Shown: positions 1-6,528 of the stretch, piece after piece
Position numbering within the stretch: the first letter of the stretch is position 1
Layout of the letters: each line of letters opens with the position of its first letter
Source of the DNA: Alteromonadaceae bacterium UBA2620
GTDB lineage: Bacteria > Pseudomonadota > Gammaproteobacteria > Enterobacterales > Alteromonadaceae
Direction: 5' to 3'
Assembly (NCBI GenBank): GCA_002339125.1
Contig: DDJQ01000030.1
Location: 1 to 21,062 of the forward strand
DNA: 21,062 bases
Program-made: the position numbers and the translations under genes
Notes under the pieces: generated by a model
Told to the model about the DNA's origin: nothing
The model's input: the letters and a program-made list of their open reading frames with translations, nothing else
Databases searched by the model: none

Positions 1-91
1 AGTTAATTAGGTGCGGAATGACGGTTGATTACGTTCTTCCCCCCCCTTTTTTTGTTATAAAACTTGACCTGATCCTACATCGGGAACAACG

Positions 92-418
92 GTGTTTTTG
101 GACAATCATGGCCTGGCATTCAGGCCTCATCAATTAACGGCCTTGGTTAAAAAGTACCTGCTAAGCGCTGGCATAGAGGTTGGTGCGGCTTGTAATGCGT
201 TTCGACATAGTGCAGCGACACATATGCTTGAGAATGGCGCTAATTGTCGTGAACTTCAGGAATACCTGGGGCACGCTGACTTATCGACCACGCAAGTCTA
301 TTTGGAGGTAACACAAACACAGCTCAAAAAAACTTATTCCAAAACACATCCTGCGGCCATAGCTGGAAAACGACTAACTAAAGGAGAAGTTAGCTCGTAT
401 TTACATCATCTTTCTTAA
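92..418 (+). pseudogene. C-terminal remnant of a tyrosine recombinase/integrase
   Basis: The reading frame encodes only the catalytic C-terminal part of a XerC/D-like tyrosine recombinase (about 108 residues; whole proteins are around 300). Visible are the FRHSAATHMLE segment with its Arg, the LGH box (EYLGHADLSTTQVY) and the probable nucleophile Tyr in TTQVYLEV, followed by the TQLKKTYSKTHPAA tail common in one integrase subfamily. The core-binding domain and the first catalytic Arg are absent. A TGA at 65-67 is in frame upstream, so the GTG at 92 is only the first possible start. The HxxR His position is Asn (AAT at 194-196), a single base from CAT. Another frame is open from 3 to about 91 and ends with HREQR, so a frameshift near 91 may have split a longer gene. 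Most likely a decayed mobile-element integrase; the family is clear, activity is doubtful. Confidence 0.75.
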
Positions 419-506
419 TTGCTCGCCGGTTAGAAATCTGTACTTCTTTGGGAAGGCTTATAGCCGGAAAGCTCTGTTTCTTGTATGCCTTCTTCAAGCT
501 AATGAG

Positions 507-590
507 CATTAAAGCCTAAAAACAACAAGTCATTAAAACCTACAAACCAAGTGACATTAAAACCTATAAATGGTATAACGCTAAAACCTA
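507..590. repeat. Four 12-bp direct repeats with exact 24-bp period
   Basis: Copies of CATTAAAACCTA lie at 507-518 (one change, G for A), 531-542 (exact), 555-566 (exact) and 579-590 (CGCTAAAACCTA, 10 of 12). Start-to-start spacing is 24 bp each time. The array ends about 50 bp before the start codon of the Fic-domain gene and overlaps its best promoter. This looks like an operator array; the N-terminal winged-helix domain of the downstream protein is the obvious candidate ligand (inference). Confidence 0.8.
551..579 (+). promoter_or_regulatory. Sigma70-type promoter of the Fic-domain gene
   Basis: A -35 box GTGACA (551-556, 5 of 6) and a -10 box TATAAC (574-579, 5 of 6) are separated by exactly 17 bp. 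Predicted transcription start is near 586, leaving a leader of about 55 nt. The -35 box touches the third direct repeat and the -10 box touches the fourth, so a protein bound to the array would compete with RNA polymerase. This is a sequence match only. Confidence 0.55.
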
Positions 591-641
591 GAGGTGAGGA
601 TTGATAAATGGTAAGTATCACGAGTAATAGCTGGAGTGAAC

Positions 642-2153
642 ATGAATGACATATCACAAAAACTAGCAGATTCGCTTGAGCAATTACAACAGCTTCAAGA
701 GTCTGGGGTTGTTGCTATCCAGTCAAAACAACTCAGCAGAGTGCACCGAGAGCGGCTATTGAAGCATGGGTTTATTCGCGAAGTTATTCGGGGTTGGTAC
801 ATACCGGCGATGCCTGATGAAAAGCCTGGCGACAGTACATCTTGGTATACCTCTTTTTGGGATTTTTGCGCCGCTTATTTGTCACAGCGATTCGACCAAT
901 TCTGGTGTTTATCACCAGAGCAATCACTTAGTCTGCATATCGGTGATAGAACCGTTCCTCAGCAATTGCTCGTACGCTCCCCAAAAGGCAATAATAAACC
1001 CACCGCCTTTTTGCACAACACCTCGATTTTTGATGTCAGGTTGAACATGCCAGCCGCAGAACACATTGAAAATCTAGAGGGGCTCAATGTATACAGCCTG
1101 GCGGCTGCGCTTGTTTACTCTTCGGCAAATCAATTTCAAAACGCCCCCGTCCATATGCGTACAGCCTTATCGATGGTGACAGATGCATCCGACGTATTGT
1201 CCGTTTTACTCGCAGGTAATCACAGTGTAATTGCCGGCCGATTAGTGGGGGCTTTTAGAAATATAGGCCGGGATCTGATTGCTGACAATATCTTAAAGGG
1301 CATGCAAGCGGCCGATTTGAAAATGCAAGAAGATGACCCTTTCGCAGAGAAGGTACAGATTAGCTTTGGTCGTCGTGACGTTTCGCCCTATGTTAATCGC
1401 ATGCGGCTGATGTGGGCGCAAATGCGTGAAAGTATTATCGCACACTTTCCAGAACAACCACACCAAACCATTGATATCGAAACCTACATGGCCGAAGTGG
1501 AAGACAAATACGTCACAGACGCCTACCACTCACTGTCCATTGAAGGCTATCGGGTGACTCGCGAATTGATTGAACTGGTTCGTTCAGGCAACTGGCAAGC
1601 TGAAGGTTCAGACCACAGCAAAAAACACCTAGATGCCATGGCTGCTAGAGGCTACTGGGATGCGTTTCAGGAAGTTAAAAAAGCCGTGTTAGCAGTATTA
1701 GAAGGTAAGAACCCTGGCGATGTTTTGGAACAGGCACACAGCGATTGGTATCTCGCCTTATTTGGCCCTAGTGTGGCCGCAGGTATTATTAAACAATCGG
1801 ACTTGGCCGGTTACCGGTCAGGGCCTGTCTATATTCGCCAGTCTATGCATACTCCACCAAGCAGAGAAGCGGTTCGTGACATGATGCCGACACTTTTCGA
1901 CTTGCTCGCAGAAGAGGAAAATGCAGCAGTCAGAGTGGTACTGGGTCACTTCATTTTCGTCTACATCCACCCTTACTTTGATGGTAACGGCAGAATGGGA
2001 AGATTCATCATGAATTTAATGATGGCATCTGGTGGTTACCCATGGACAGTCGTACCTGTCGAGCGAAGAGATGAATATATGCAAGCGTTGGAAGCAGCCA
2101 GCGTAAAACAGGATATTGTGCCTTTTACACAGTTTTTGGCATCGCTACTTTAA
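642..2153 (+). CDS. AbiEi-like winged helix fused to a Fic AMP-transferase domain
   Basis: Fic proteins transfer AMP (or another nucleotide moiety) to a hydroxyl on a target protein; many are toxins. Numbering from ATG 642 (503 aa), the catalytic motif HPYFDGNGRMGR is at 443-454, with all key residues present (His443, Asp447, Gly-Asn-Gly, Arg451, Arg454). The inhibitory motif S-LSI-EG is at 297-302, N-terminal to the core, so this is a class II, self-inhibited Fic; Glu301 should block the ATP gamma-phosphate site. Residues about 15-58 resemble the winged helix of AbiEi antitoxins (GVVAIQSKQL...GFIREVIRGWYIP), and 60-225 could be the rest of an AbiEi-like antitoxin. ATG 642 is preferred over GTG 636 because GGAG (633-636) sits 5 nt before it. 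No partner gene is adjacent. The upstream repeats suggest autoregulation. Fic assignment is firm; the AbiEi part is moderately sure. Confidence 0.88.
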   Translation: MNDISQKLADSLEQLQQLQESGVVAIQSKQLSRVHRERLLKHGFIREVIRGWYIPAMPDEKPGDSTSWYTSFWDFCAAYLSQRFDQFWCLSPEQSLSLHIGDRTVPQQLLVRSPKGNNKPTAFLHNTSIFDVRLNMPAAEHIENLEGLNVYSLAAALVYSSANQFQNAPVHMRTALSMVTDASDVLSVLLAGNHSVIAGRLVGAFRNIGRDLIADNILKGMQAADLKMQEDDPFAEKVQISFGRRDVSPYVNRMRLMWAQMRESIIAHFPEQPHQTIDIETYMAEVEDKYVTDAYHSLSIEGYRVTRELIELVRSGNWQAEGSDHSKKHLDAMAARGYWDAFQEVKKAVLAVLEGKNPGDVLEQAHSDWYLALFGPSVAAGIIKQSDLAGYRSGPVYIRQSMHTPPSREAVRDMMPTLFDLLAEEENAAVRVVLGHFIFVYIHPYFDGNGRMGRFIMNLMMASGGYPWTVVPVERRDEYMQALEAASVKQDIVPFTQFLASLL

Positions 2154-2292
2154 CCAAAGAACTGGTTATAGGCTTATTAACCCGTTTAATATTAACTTTC
2201 ATGGCTATTACTGCTAACTCTTCTAGCTCGTCAGAAATTGAGGATAATATTGTTGCTTTAAGAGCAACAAGCACAGGAAATAGGTGGTATAC

Positions 2293-2318
2293 GGGATCTC
2301 CTGAGCAGGTTGGCTCAG
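2293..2318 (+). repeat. 26-bp repeat, copy 1
   Basis: Begins GGGATCTCCTGAGCAGG and ends TTGGCTCAG. It matches 2630-2655 at 24 of 26 positions. In this copy the upstream hairpin arm found before copy 2 is missing or decayed (only TACGGGATC remains), so it appears to be a partial repetitive element. Confidence 0.7.
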
Positions 2319-2493
2319 TCAAAGTAGCTTTTATAGTTGATCAGAAACATTAGCAATTTGTCGGGTCGTTGACATAATGCTGAGAAATTTTGATGTTCTG
2401 AAAAAGCACTCATTGGTATTAAAGTGCGGAAATTTTTAGCCCACGATAACATGCAAGGGGGTCCCGGATAGTCCCTTCTGGATGACATTCAGA

Positions 2494-2521
2494 CCCCGGA
2501 TAACGCAAAGCGTTTCCGGGG
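2494..2521. repeat. REP-like hairpin 1
   Basis: Outer arms CCCCGGA (2494-2500) and TCCGGGG (2515-2521) pair perfectly. Inner arms AACGC (2502-2506) and GCGTT (2510-2514) enclose an AAA loop, with T2501 as the only bulge. The design of an outer CCCGGA stem, a single bulge and an inner stem is shared with the hairpin at 2603-2634. Confidence 0.7.
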
Positions 2522-2602
2522 ATATCTAGGCTTGATTAGCATTGATATGAGTACGAGAACAAGCTAATACAACATTGTCATACCGACATTAATATTCCCG
2601 TC

Positions 2603-2655
2603 ATCCCGGAAAGTACGCAGTGCTTATCCGGGATCTCCTGAACAGGCTGGCTCAG
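2603..2655. repeat. REP-like hairpin 2 joined to the 26-bp repeat, copy 2
   Basis: Arms ATCCCGGA (2603-2610) and TCCGGGAT (2627-2634) pair perfectly over 8 bp. The inner arms AAGTAC (2611-2616) and GTGCTT (2620-2625) pair with one G-T wobble around a GCA loop, leaving A2626 bulged. The right arm runs into the second copy of the 26-bp repeat (2630-2655). ATCCCGG/CCGGGATCTCC palindromes are a familiar kind of intergenic repeat in proteobacteria. Confidence 0.7.
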
Positions 2656-2670
2656 CCTATTAACACGCGA

Positions 2671-3474
2671 TTATTCCTTTCGCTGCATGCCATCAATTTT
2701 TTGTTCGAGCCGTTTTAAATGAGCGGCGATATCATTGATGGTCGGTTCATCTTTGTGCGCTTCACGGTAAGCCTTGGCGTTTTCTTCTTCCATTACATTG
2801 ACCACAATACCAATTACCATATTTAAAAACGCGAAAGCGGTGAAAAAGATAAAGCTCAGGTAAAAGAACCAGCTTAACGGATAGACCTCCATGGTTTCGT
2901 ACATTACATCTGTCCAGTCTTCAAAGGTCATCACCCTGAACAGGGTGAGCAGTGAAATGGTAATGTCGCCCCATAGTTTAGGGTTGATGTCTTCAAATAG
3001 CGTACTGCCGATGGCCGCGTAAATATAAAAGATGATAAACATCAGCAGCATCACATAGCCAAGCTGAGGCAAGGCCTTCATCAGGGAAACCAGAAGTATT
3101 CTTAATTCCGGAATGATAGAGATCATCCGCAGCACTCTGAAAACCCGCACCAGTCGGGCTATCAGTGCAGTATCGCTGTTTTCCAGTGGTAATAAACTGA
3201 CTAATACAATCAGCGTATCAAACCAGTTCCAGAAGCTTTTAAAGAAATCGACTTTGTTTTTCTCACCCAAAAAACGAATGGTGATTTCTATTAAAAAGAA
3301 CGCGCTAATCAGCCAGTCGAGTACATTGGTGACCTGATTAACGGTACTCGGCATGTCGTAGGTTTTTGCTCCTACCAGTAACGCCGAAAATAAAATAACT
3401 GCAATAACAAAAAGTTCGAACACTTTATTGGTTCGAACCTGTTCAAATTTGTGCTGTAGATGAGATGCCTTCAT
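2671..3474 (-). CDS. Single-domain voltage-gated cation channel (bacterial Nav/Cav family)
   Basis: This 267-aa inner-membrane protein has the six-helix plan of NaChBac-type channels, which work as homotetramers. S1 is about 18-38, S2 51-69, S3 82-97, S4 102-122 with four gating arginines at three-residue spacing (Arg107, 110, 113, 116), S5 138-160 and S6 200-228. The pore loop carries the filter TFEDWTD (183-189), where NaChBac has TLESWAS and NavAb TLESWSM. The C-terminal 245-264 segment (NDIAAHLKRLEQKIDGM) looks like the coiled coil that assembles these channels. The extra Asp at 186 and 189 match positions mutated in engineered CavAb, so calcium permeation is plausible. The start is ATG at 3474; the Shine-Dalgarno is weak. 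The divergent 52-aa ORF lies 74 bp away. Confidence 0.93.
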   Translation of the reverse strand: MKASHLQHKFEQVRTNKVFELFVIAVILFSALLVGAKTYDMPSTVNQVTNVLDWLISAFFLIEITIRFLGEKNKVDFFKSFWNWFDTLIVLVSLLPLENSDTALIARLVRVFRVLRMISIIPELRILLVSLMKALPQLGYVMLLMFIIFYIYAAIGSTLFEDINPKLWGDITISLLTLFRVMTFEDWTDVMYETMEVYPLSWFFYLSFIFFTAFAFLNMVIGIVVNVMEEENAKAYREAHKDEPTINDIAAHLKRLEQKIDGMQRKE

Positions 3475-3548
3475 GGTCAGTTAGTTTCGTTTGAGAATCG
3501 TGAAATAAGACTATATGATTGTGAAATATCAATTTTTCAGGCCGTATC

Positions 3549-3707
3549 ATGGACGACAGCAGTGAAAGTTTGCAAGCTAAATTAGCGCAACTGGCAGAAC
3601 AATTAAATAACCATGCGCCGAGTGTTGAAGAGACCCTTAAAATTAAGGCGTCTATGGAAGAAATCCTGCAACGTCTCGAGGCCATACAGTTTATATCTAA
3701 ACCCTGA
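3549..3707 (+). CDS. Small helical hypothetical protein (52 aa)
   Basis: An ATG at 3549 opens a 52-codon frame (MDDSSESLQAKLAQLAEQ...AIQFISKP) ending in TGA at 3705-3707. A weak CAGG sits 7 nt upstream and a hairpin terminator follows 20 nt downstream, which favours a real gene. The product is acidic at the start, rich in Leu, Gln, Glu and Lys, and probably two amphipathic helices broken around Pro24. No family is recognised. It is divergent from the channel gene and convergent with tolC. Confidence 0.6.
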   Translation: MDDSSESLQAKLAQLAEQLNNHAPSVEETLKIKASMEEILQRLEAIQFISKP

Positions 3708-3723
3708 TAAATCATCGTGCAAT

Positions 3724-3753
3724 AAAAAACGCGCCGCAAGGGCGCGTTTGTTG
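3724..3753. terminator. Bidirectional intrinsic terminator
   Basis: The arms AAACGCGCC (3727-3735) and GGCGCGTTT (3741-3749) pair over 9 bp around the loop GCAAG. An A-rich run (AATAAAAAA) lies on the left, giving a U-tract for minus-strand transcripts, and a T-rich tract lies on the right. It sits between the convergent 52-aa ORF and tolC and could end both. Confidence 0.8.
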
Positions 3754-3769
3754 TGTATTGTAAAGCGAA

Positions 3770-5152
3770 TTACTCGCTGTCCATTGGCGCATCTTTCAGG
3801 CCCTGACTAATTAGCTCAAGGTCACTGGCGGTCAGATTACCAGCCGCTTGTTTTAGCGTAACCATAGCCTGGATAAAGTCATAACGCGAACCAGACAAGT
3901 TAGCGCGAGCGTTGAAAAGATTACGGGTGCTGTTGAGTACGTCAACAATAGTACGCGTACCCACATCAAAACCCGCCTCAGTGGCTTTTAATGCACTTTC
4001 GGCTGAAAGCACAGCTTGTTCTAGTGCGCGTATAGTCGAAATGGCAGCCTTCACATCGTTGTAAGAACTACGAACCGACTGAACGGCCTGACGATGGGCA
4101 AGTTCTAAATCTTCACCGGCACTGATAAACAACGTGCGGGCACGATCCGTTTGCGCTGATACCTGACCGCCCTGATAAATAGGTACGGACACATTTACAC
4201 CAATGCTCTGACTATCCTGAAATGGCGTTTCGTTAGTGAAAAACGGTGATGAAACTTCGGTTTTTGAACTGCCATAAGATGCTGATAAGCCAAGCGTTGG
4301 GTAGTGACCCGCTGTGGCAATGTCGATTTCCATCTTCGCTACATCCATGGCCAGACGCTGCGCTAGTAGGGTCAGGTTAGACTCTTCGGCGATGTCCAGC
4401 CATTCGGTAACGGCCTGTGGCGATGGTGATGAGGCGGCGAAACGTTGGGTATCCAGCACGTCCAGACGGTCGTGATATTTACCGGTAATCACACGCAGTG
4501 CTTCACGGGCCAGCTCGATGTTGTTTTCTGCGACAATTTCCTGAGCAACAGTATTGTCGTAATTGGCCTGCGCTTCGTGCACGTCGGTGATGGCAGTTAA
4601 GCCCACTTCAAAACGTTGTTTGGTTTGTTCCAGTTGGCGTTCGATGGCTCGTTTCTCTGCCTGCACAAAATCCAGGTTGTCCTGGGCACGCAGTACATCA
4701 AGGTAAGCCGTAACGGTACGGACGATAAGTTGTTGTACTGCGGCAGCGTACGTGGCATCGCTTTGCTCTGCGGTTAATTCAGCCTGGTCCAGACCTAACC
4801 AGCGAGAGTGGTCGTATAACGACATACTGAGGTCAATGCCCCAACTGGTTGAGTCACGGTCAACTTCTACGTCAAAAATTTCGAAGGTCGGGTTGCCGTT
4901 TTCGTCTTCACGTTGAATGTTCTGGGTAGATTCACTGGTCGATGTGGAATAGCCCAGTGAACCTGAAATTTGTGGTAACAGCGCGGCACGACTAATTGGA
5001 ATGGCCTGATAAGCGGCGTCGCGTTGTGCTTTTGCACGATTAACAACCGGATCGTTGGCCATGGCTTGTTGATAAACGTCCAATAAGCTATCTGCTAATA
5101 CCGGTGTGGTCATTCCCAGACCAAGCATTAGCGATAAAAGTGTTTTTTTCAT
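3770..5152 (-). CDS. tolC: Outer membrane channel protein TolC
   Basis: TolC trimers form the outer-membrane exit duct for RND efflux pumps and type I secretion. The 460-aa product starts with a clear signal peptide (MKKTLLSLMLGLGMTTPVLA, cut before Asp21). The mature part begins DSLLDVYQQAMANDP, typical of TolC, and shows the two outer-membrane-efflux repeats (about 24-215 and 235-445) with long Gln/Ala/Glu-rich helices. E. coli TolC is 493 aa; the difference fits its longer C-terminal tail. Start ATG 5152 has AGG 7 nt upstream. The divergence from nudF-yqiB-cpdA-yqiA-parE is the same as in E. coli and supports orthology. Confidence 0.95.
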   Translation of the reverse strand: MKKTLLSLMLGLGMTTPVLADSLLDVYQQAMANDPVVNRAKAQRDAAYQAIPISRAALLPQISGSLGYSTSTSESTQNIQREDENGNPTFEIFDVEVDRDSTSWGIDLSMSLYDHSRWLGLDQAELTAEQSDATYAAAVQQLIVRTVTAYLDVLRAQDNLDFVQAEKRAIERQLEQTKQRFEVGLTAITDVHEAQANYDNTVAQEIVAENNIELAREALRVITGKYHDRLDVLDTQRFAASSPSPQAVTEWLDIAEESNLTLLAQRLAMDVAKMEIDIATAGHYPTLGLSASYGSSKTEVSSPFFTNETPFQDSQSIGVNVSVPIYQGGQVSAQTDRARTLFISAGEDLELAHRQAVQSVRSSYNDVKAAISTIRALEQAVLSAESALKATEAGFDVGTRTIVDVLNSTRNLFNARANLSGSRYDFIQAMVTLKQAAGNLTASDLELISQGLKDAPMDSE

Positions 5153-5468
5153 GTTTGTGCCTTCAATCTCAACTGTGTTTACTAACTAAATGGGTGATAT
5201 GGGTAGCAAAATTACGCTAGTATGGTTAACGGGTATGCCTTTGCCCGAACCATGCACCCAAATGACGATCTCACTTCAACTACATTGGTGTACTTTAAAA
5301 AAATCGCATAATAAAAGACACAACTAAGTCGTAACAGAGCTTGCGCAAGTGTAACAGAATATGTGTCTTATTTGTCTGAGCGTGTTTATACAAAAATTAT
5401 ATATACACTCATGATCGTAAATACTCAATCGCGTATATTAACTGGTTTAACCAATAAATGAGAATGCA
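5153..5468. promoter_or_regulatory. Divergent tolC/nudF control region
   Basis: This 316-bp region has no gene. It must hold promoters for tolC (minus) and nudF (plus). A perfect 10-bp palindrome CTTGCGCAAG (5340-5349) is flanked by two GTAACAG copies (5331-5337 and 5351-5357) 20 bp apart. The half nearest nudF is AT-rich. No mar/sox/rob-type box could be assigned with confidence. Confidence 0.5.
5372..5400 (+). promoter_or_regulatory. Possible nudF operon promoter
   Basis: TTGTCT (5372-5377) and AATTAT (5395-5400) are separated by 17 bp. The area is so AT-rich (TTATACAAAAATTATATATAC) that other -10 choices nearby are equally possible. The predicted transcript would have a leader of about 60 nt before nudF. 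Confidence 0.3.
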
Positions 5469-6101
5469 ATGACAGCGAAAATTCAACGTTTCAACTCAGA
5501 AGACGTCAAAATCGCCGCAATTGAACCCTTGTACGAAGGTTTCTTCACGATGGTTCGCTACGACTTTTCGCACAAGAAATACGACGGTACCTGGACCGGA
5601 AACATCAGCCGGGAAATCTTCGAGCGGGGCCACGCGGTTGCCGTGCTGCCATACGATCCGGTTCGCCAGGAGTTTGTGTTGATTGAACAAATTCGGATTG
5701 GTGCGTTGCCTACTACTGATTCCCCGTGGTTGATAGAGATTATCGCCGGTATCATCGACGAAGGGGAAAGTCAGGAGTCAGTCTGTCATCGCGAAGCGCA
5801 GGAAGAAGCGGGGATTGCACTCACTCACCTTACTAAAGCCTTAAGTTACCTGGCGAGCCCTGGCGGTACCACCGAAAGGTTGCATGTGTACGTGGCCTGT
5901 ACCGATGCGGCTAATGCGTCCGGTGTGCACGGACTTGAGTATGAATCAGAAGATATATTAGTCCACCGGGTGGCAGAAGACACAGCCCGTGAGTGGCTGG
6001 AATCCGGTAAAATAGACAACGCTGCAAGCATAATTGCGTTACAATGGTTTTTTATGAACAAACACACTTTGTTAGAGCAGTGGCAGTCCGGTGACCAGTA
6101 A
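5469..6101 (+). CDS. nudF: ADP-ribose diphosphatase NudF (Nudix hydrolase)
   Basis: NudF hydrolyses ADP-ribose to AMP and ribose 5-phosphate with Mg2+. The complete Nudix box is at 94-116: Gly94, Glu100, Arg108-Glu109, Glu112-Glu113 and Gly115-Ile116. The 210-aa length matches E. coli NudF (209). The ATG at 5458 runs into a stop after four codons, which leaves 5469 as the start; the Shine-Dalgarno (AGA-like) is weak. It is the first gene of the nudF-yqiB-cpdA-yqiA-parE block. Its stop overlaps the GTG of yqiB by 11 nt, implying translational coupling. Confidence 0.94.
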   Translation: MTAKIQRFNSEDVKIAAIEPLYEGFFTMVRYDFSHKKYDGTWTGNISREIFERGHAVAVLPYDPVRQEFVLIEQIRIGALPTTDSPWLIEIIAGIIDEGESQESVCHREAQEEAGIALTHLTKALSYLASPGGTTERLHVYVACTDAANASGVHGLEYESEDILVHRVAEDTAREWLESGKIDNAASIIALQWFFMNKHTLLEQWQSGDQ

Positions 6102-6528
6102 TAAGCGTAAATATGTACCTAATTTACCCACCTTGCAGGCAATCTGCGAGCGTAATTATGTGCATCTTTTAAGCATGTTACCCGACTGCGATACCGAGGA
6201 CCTCACCTACCGCTTTACGGCCGGACTGGGGTTGTCTTACCGTATTCAGATTATTGAATCGGCACGCTACACCAGTACCATTTTGGTGGAACAGGTGAAC
6301 GTTGCAACGCCCGGTTATCTTAAGCCATCCATGACAGTCAGGTTGTATCATGATGCGCGAATGGCCGAGGTGACCTCCAGTCAGAATGCCGGCGCACTGG
6401 CGCCTTCTTACGAATACCCCAATGCTAAAATGCGCCTTCGCAACGAAAAACACATGGTGAATTTATTTTTAACCGAGTGGCTGCATTTTTGTTTAAATCA
6501 CAACGCACAGCCTATTGCCTCAACTTAA
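6091..6528 (+). CDS. yqiB: YqiB family protein (DUF1249)
   Basis: The 145-aa product matches the DUF1249/YqiB family in position, length (E. coli 140 aa) and pattern: the start KYVPNLPTLQAICERNYVHL, the central MTVRLYHDARMAEVTSSQNA and the end NEKHMVNLFLTEWLHFCL. Its biochemical role is not known. The start is GTG at 6091 inside the end of nudF; no in-frame ATG is nearby. It ends directly against the ATG of cpdA. The tight packing between nudF and cpdA implies co-translation. Confidence 0.88.
   Translation: MTSNKRKYVPNLPTLQAICERNYVHLLSMLPDCDTEDLTYRFTAGLGLSYRIQIIESARYTSTILVEQVNVATPGYLKPSMTVRLYHDARMAEVTSSQNAGALAPSYEYPNAKMRLRNEKHMVNLFLTEWLHFCLNHNAQPIAST

Larger units (their letters stand above)
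2154..2670. other. Non-coding stretch with REP-like palindromes and a 26-bp repeat
   Basis: No convincing gene is seen between the Fic-domain gene and the ion-channel gene. The stretch is AT-rich in its first half and contains two GC-rich hairpins (2494-2521 and 2603-2634) and two copies of a 26-bp sequence (2293-2318 and 2630-2655). No clear intrinsic terminator follows the Fic gene or the ion-channel gene; the palindromes may serve that purpose. Confidence 0.6.

Noticed and set aside
39..53. Run of eight C and seven T as a possible phase-variation tract.
   Set aside because: It is not inside a recognisable intact gene, and no phase-variable product can be proposed; it could also be a sequencing trouble spot.
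636..641. GTG 636 as start of the Fic-domain gene.
   Set aside because: It overlaps the GGAG that is well placed for ATG 642; both give nearly the same protein.
2201..2353. A 50-codon plus-strand frame starting MAITANSSSSSEIEDN after the Fic-domain gene.
   Set aside because: No Shine-Dalgarno, it runs through one copy of the 26-bp repeat, and no family pattern is seen. Probably chance.
2369..2397. TTGACA with GATGTT at 17 bp as a promoter.
   Set aside because: The -10 is poor and no gene follows on that strand.
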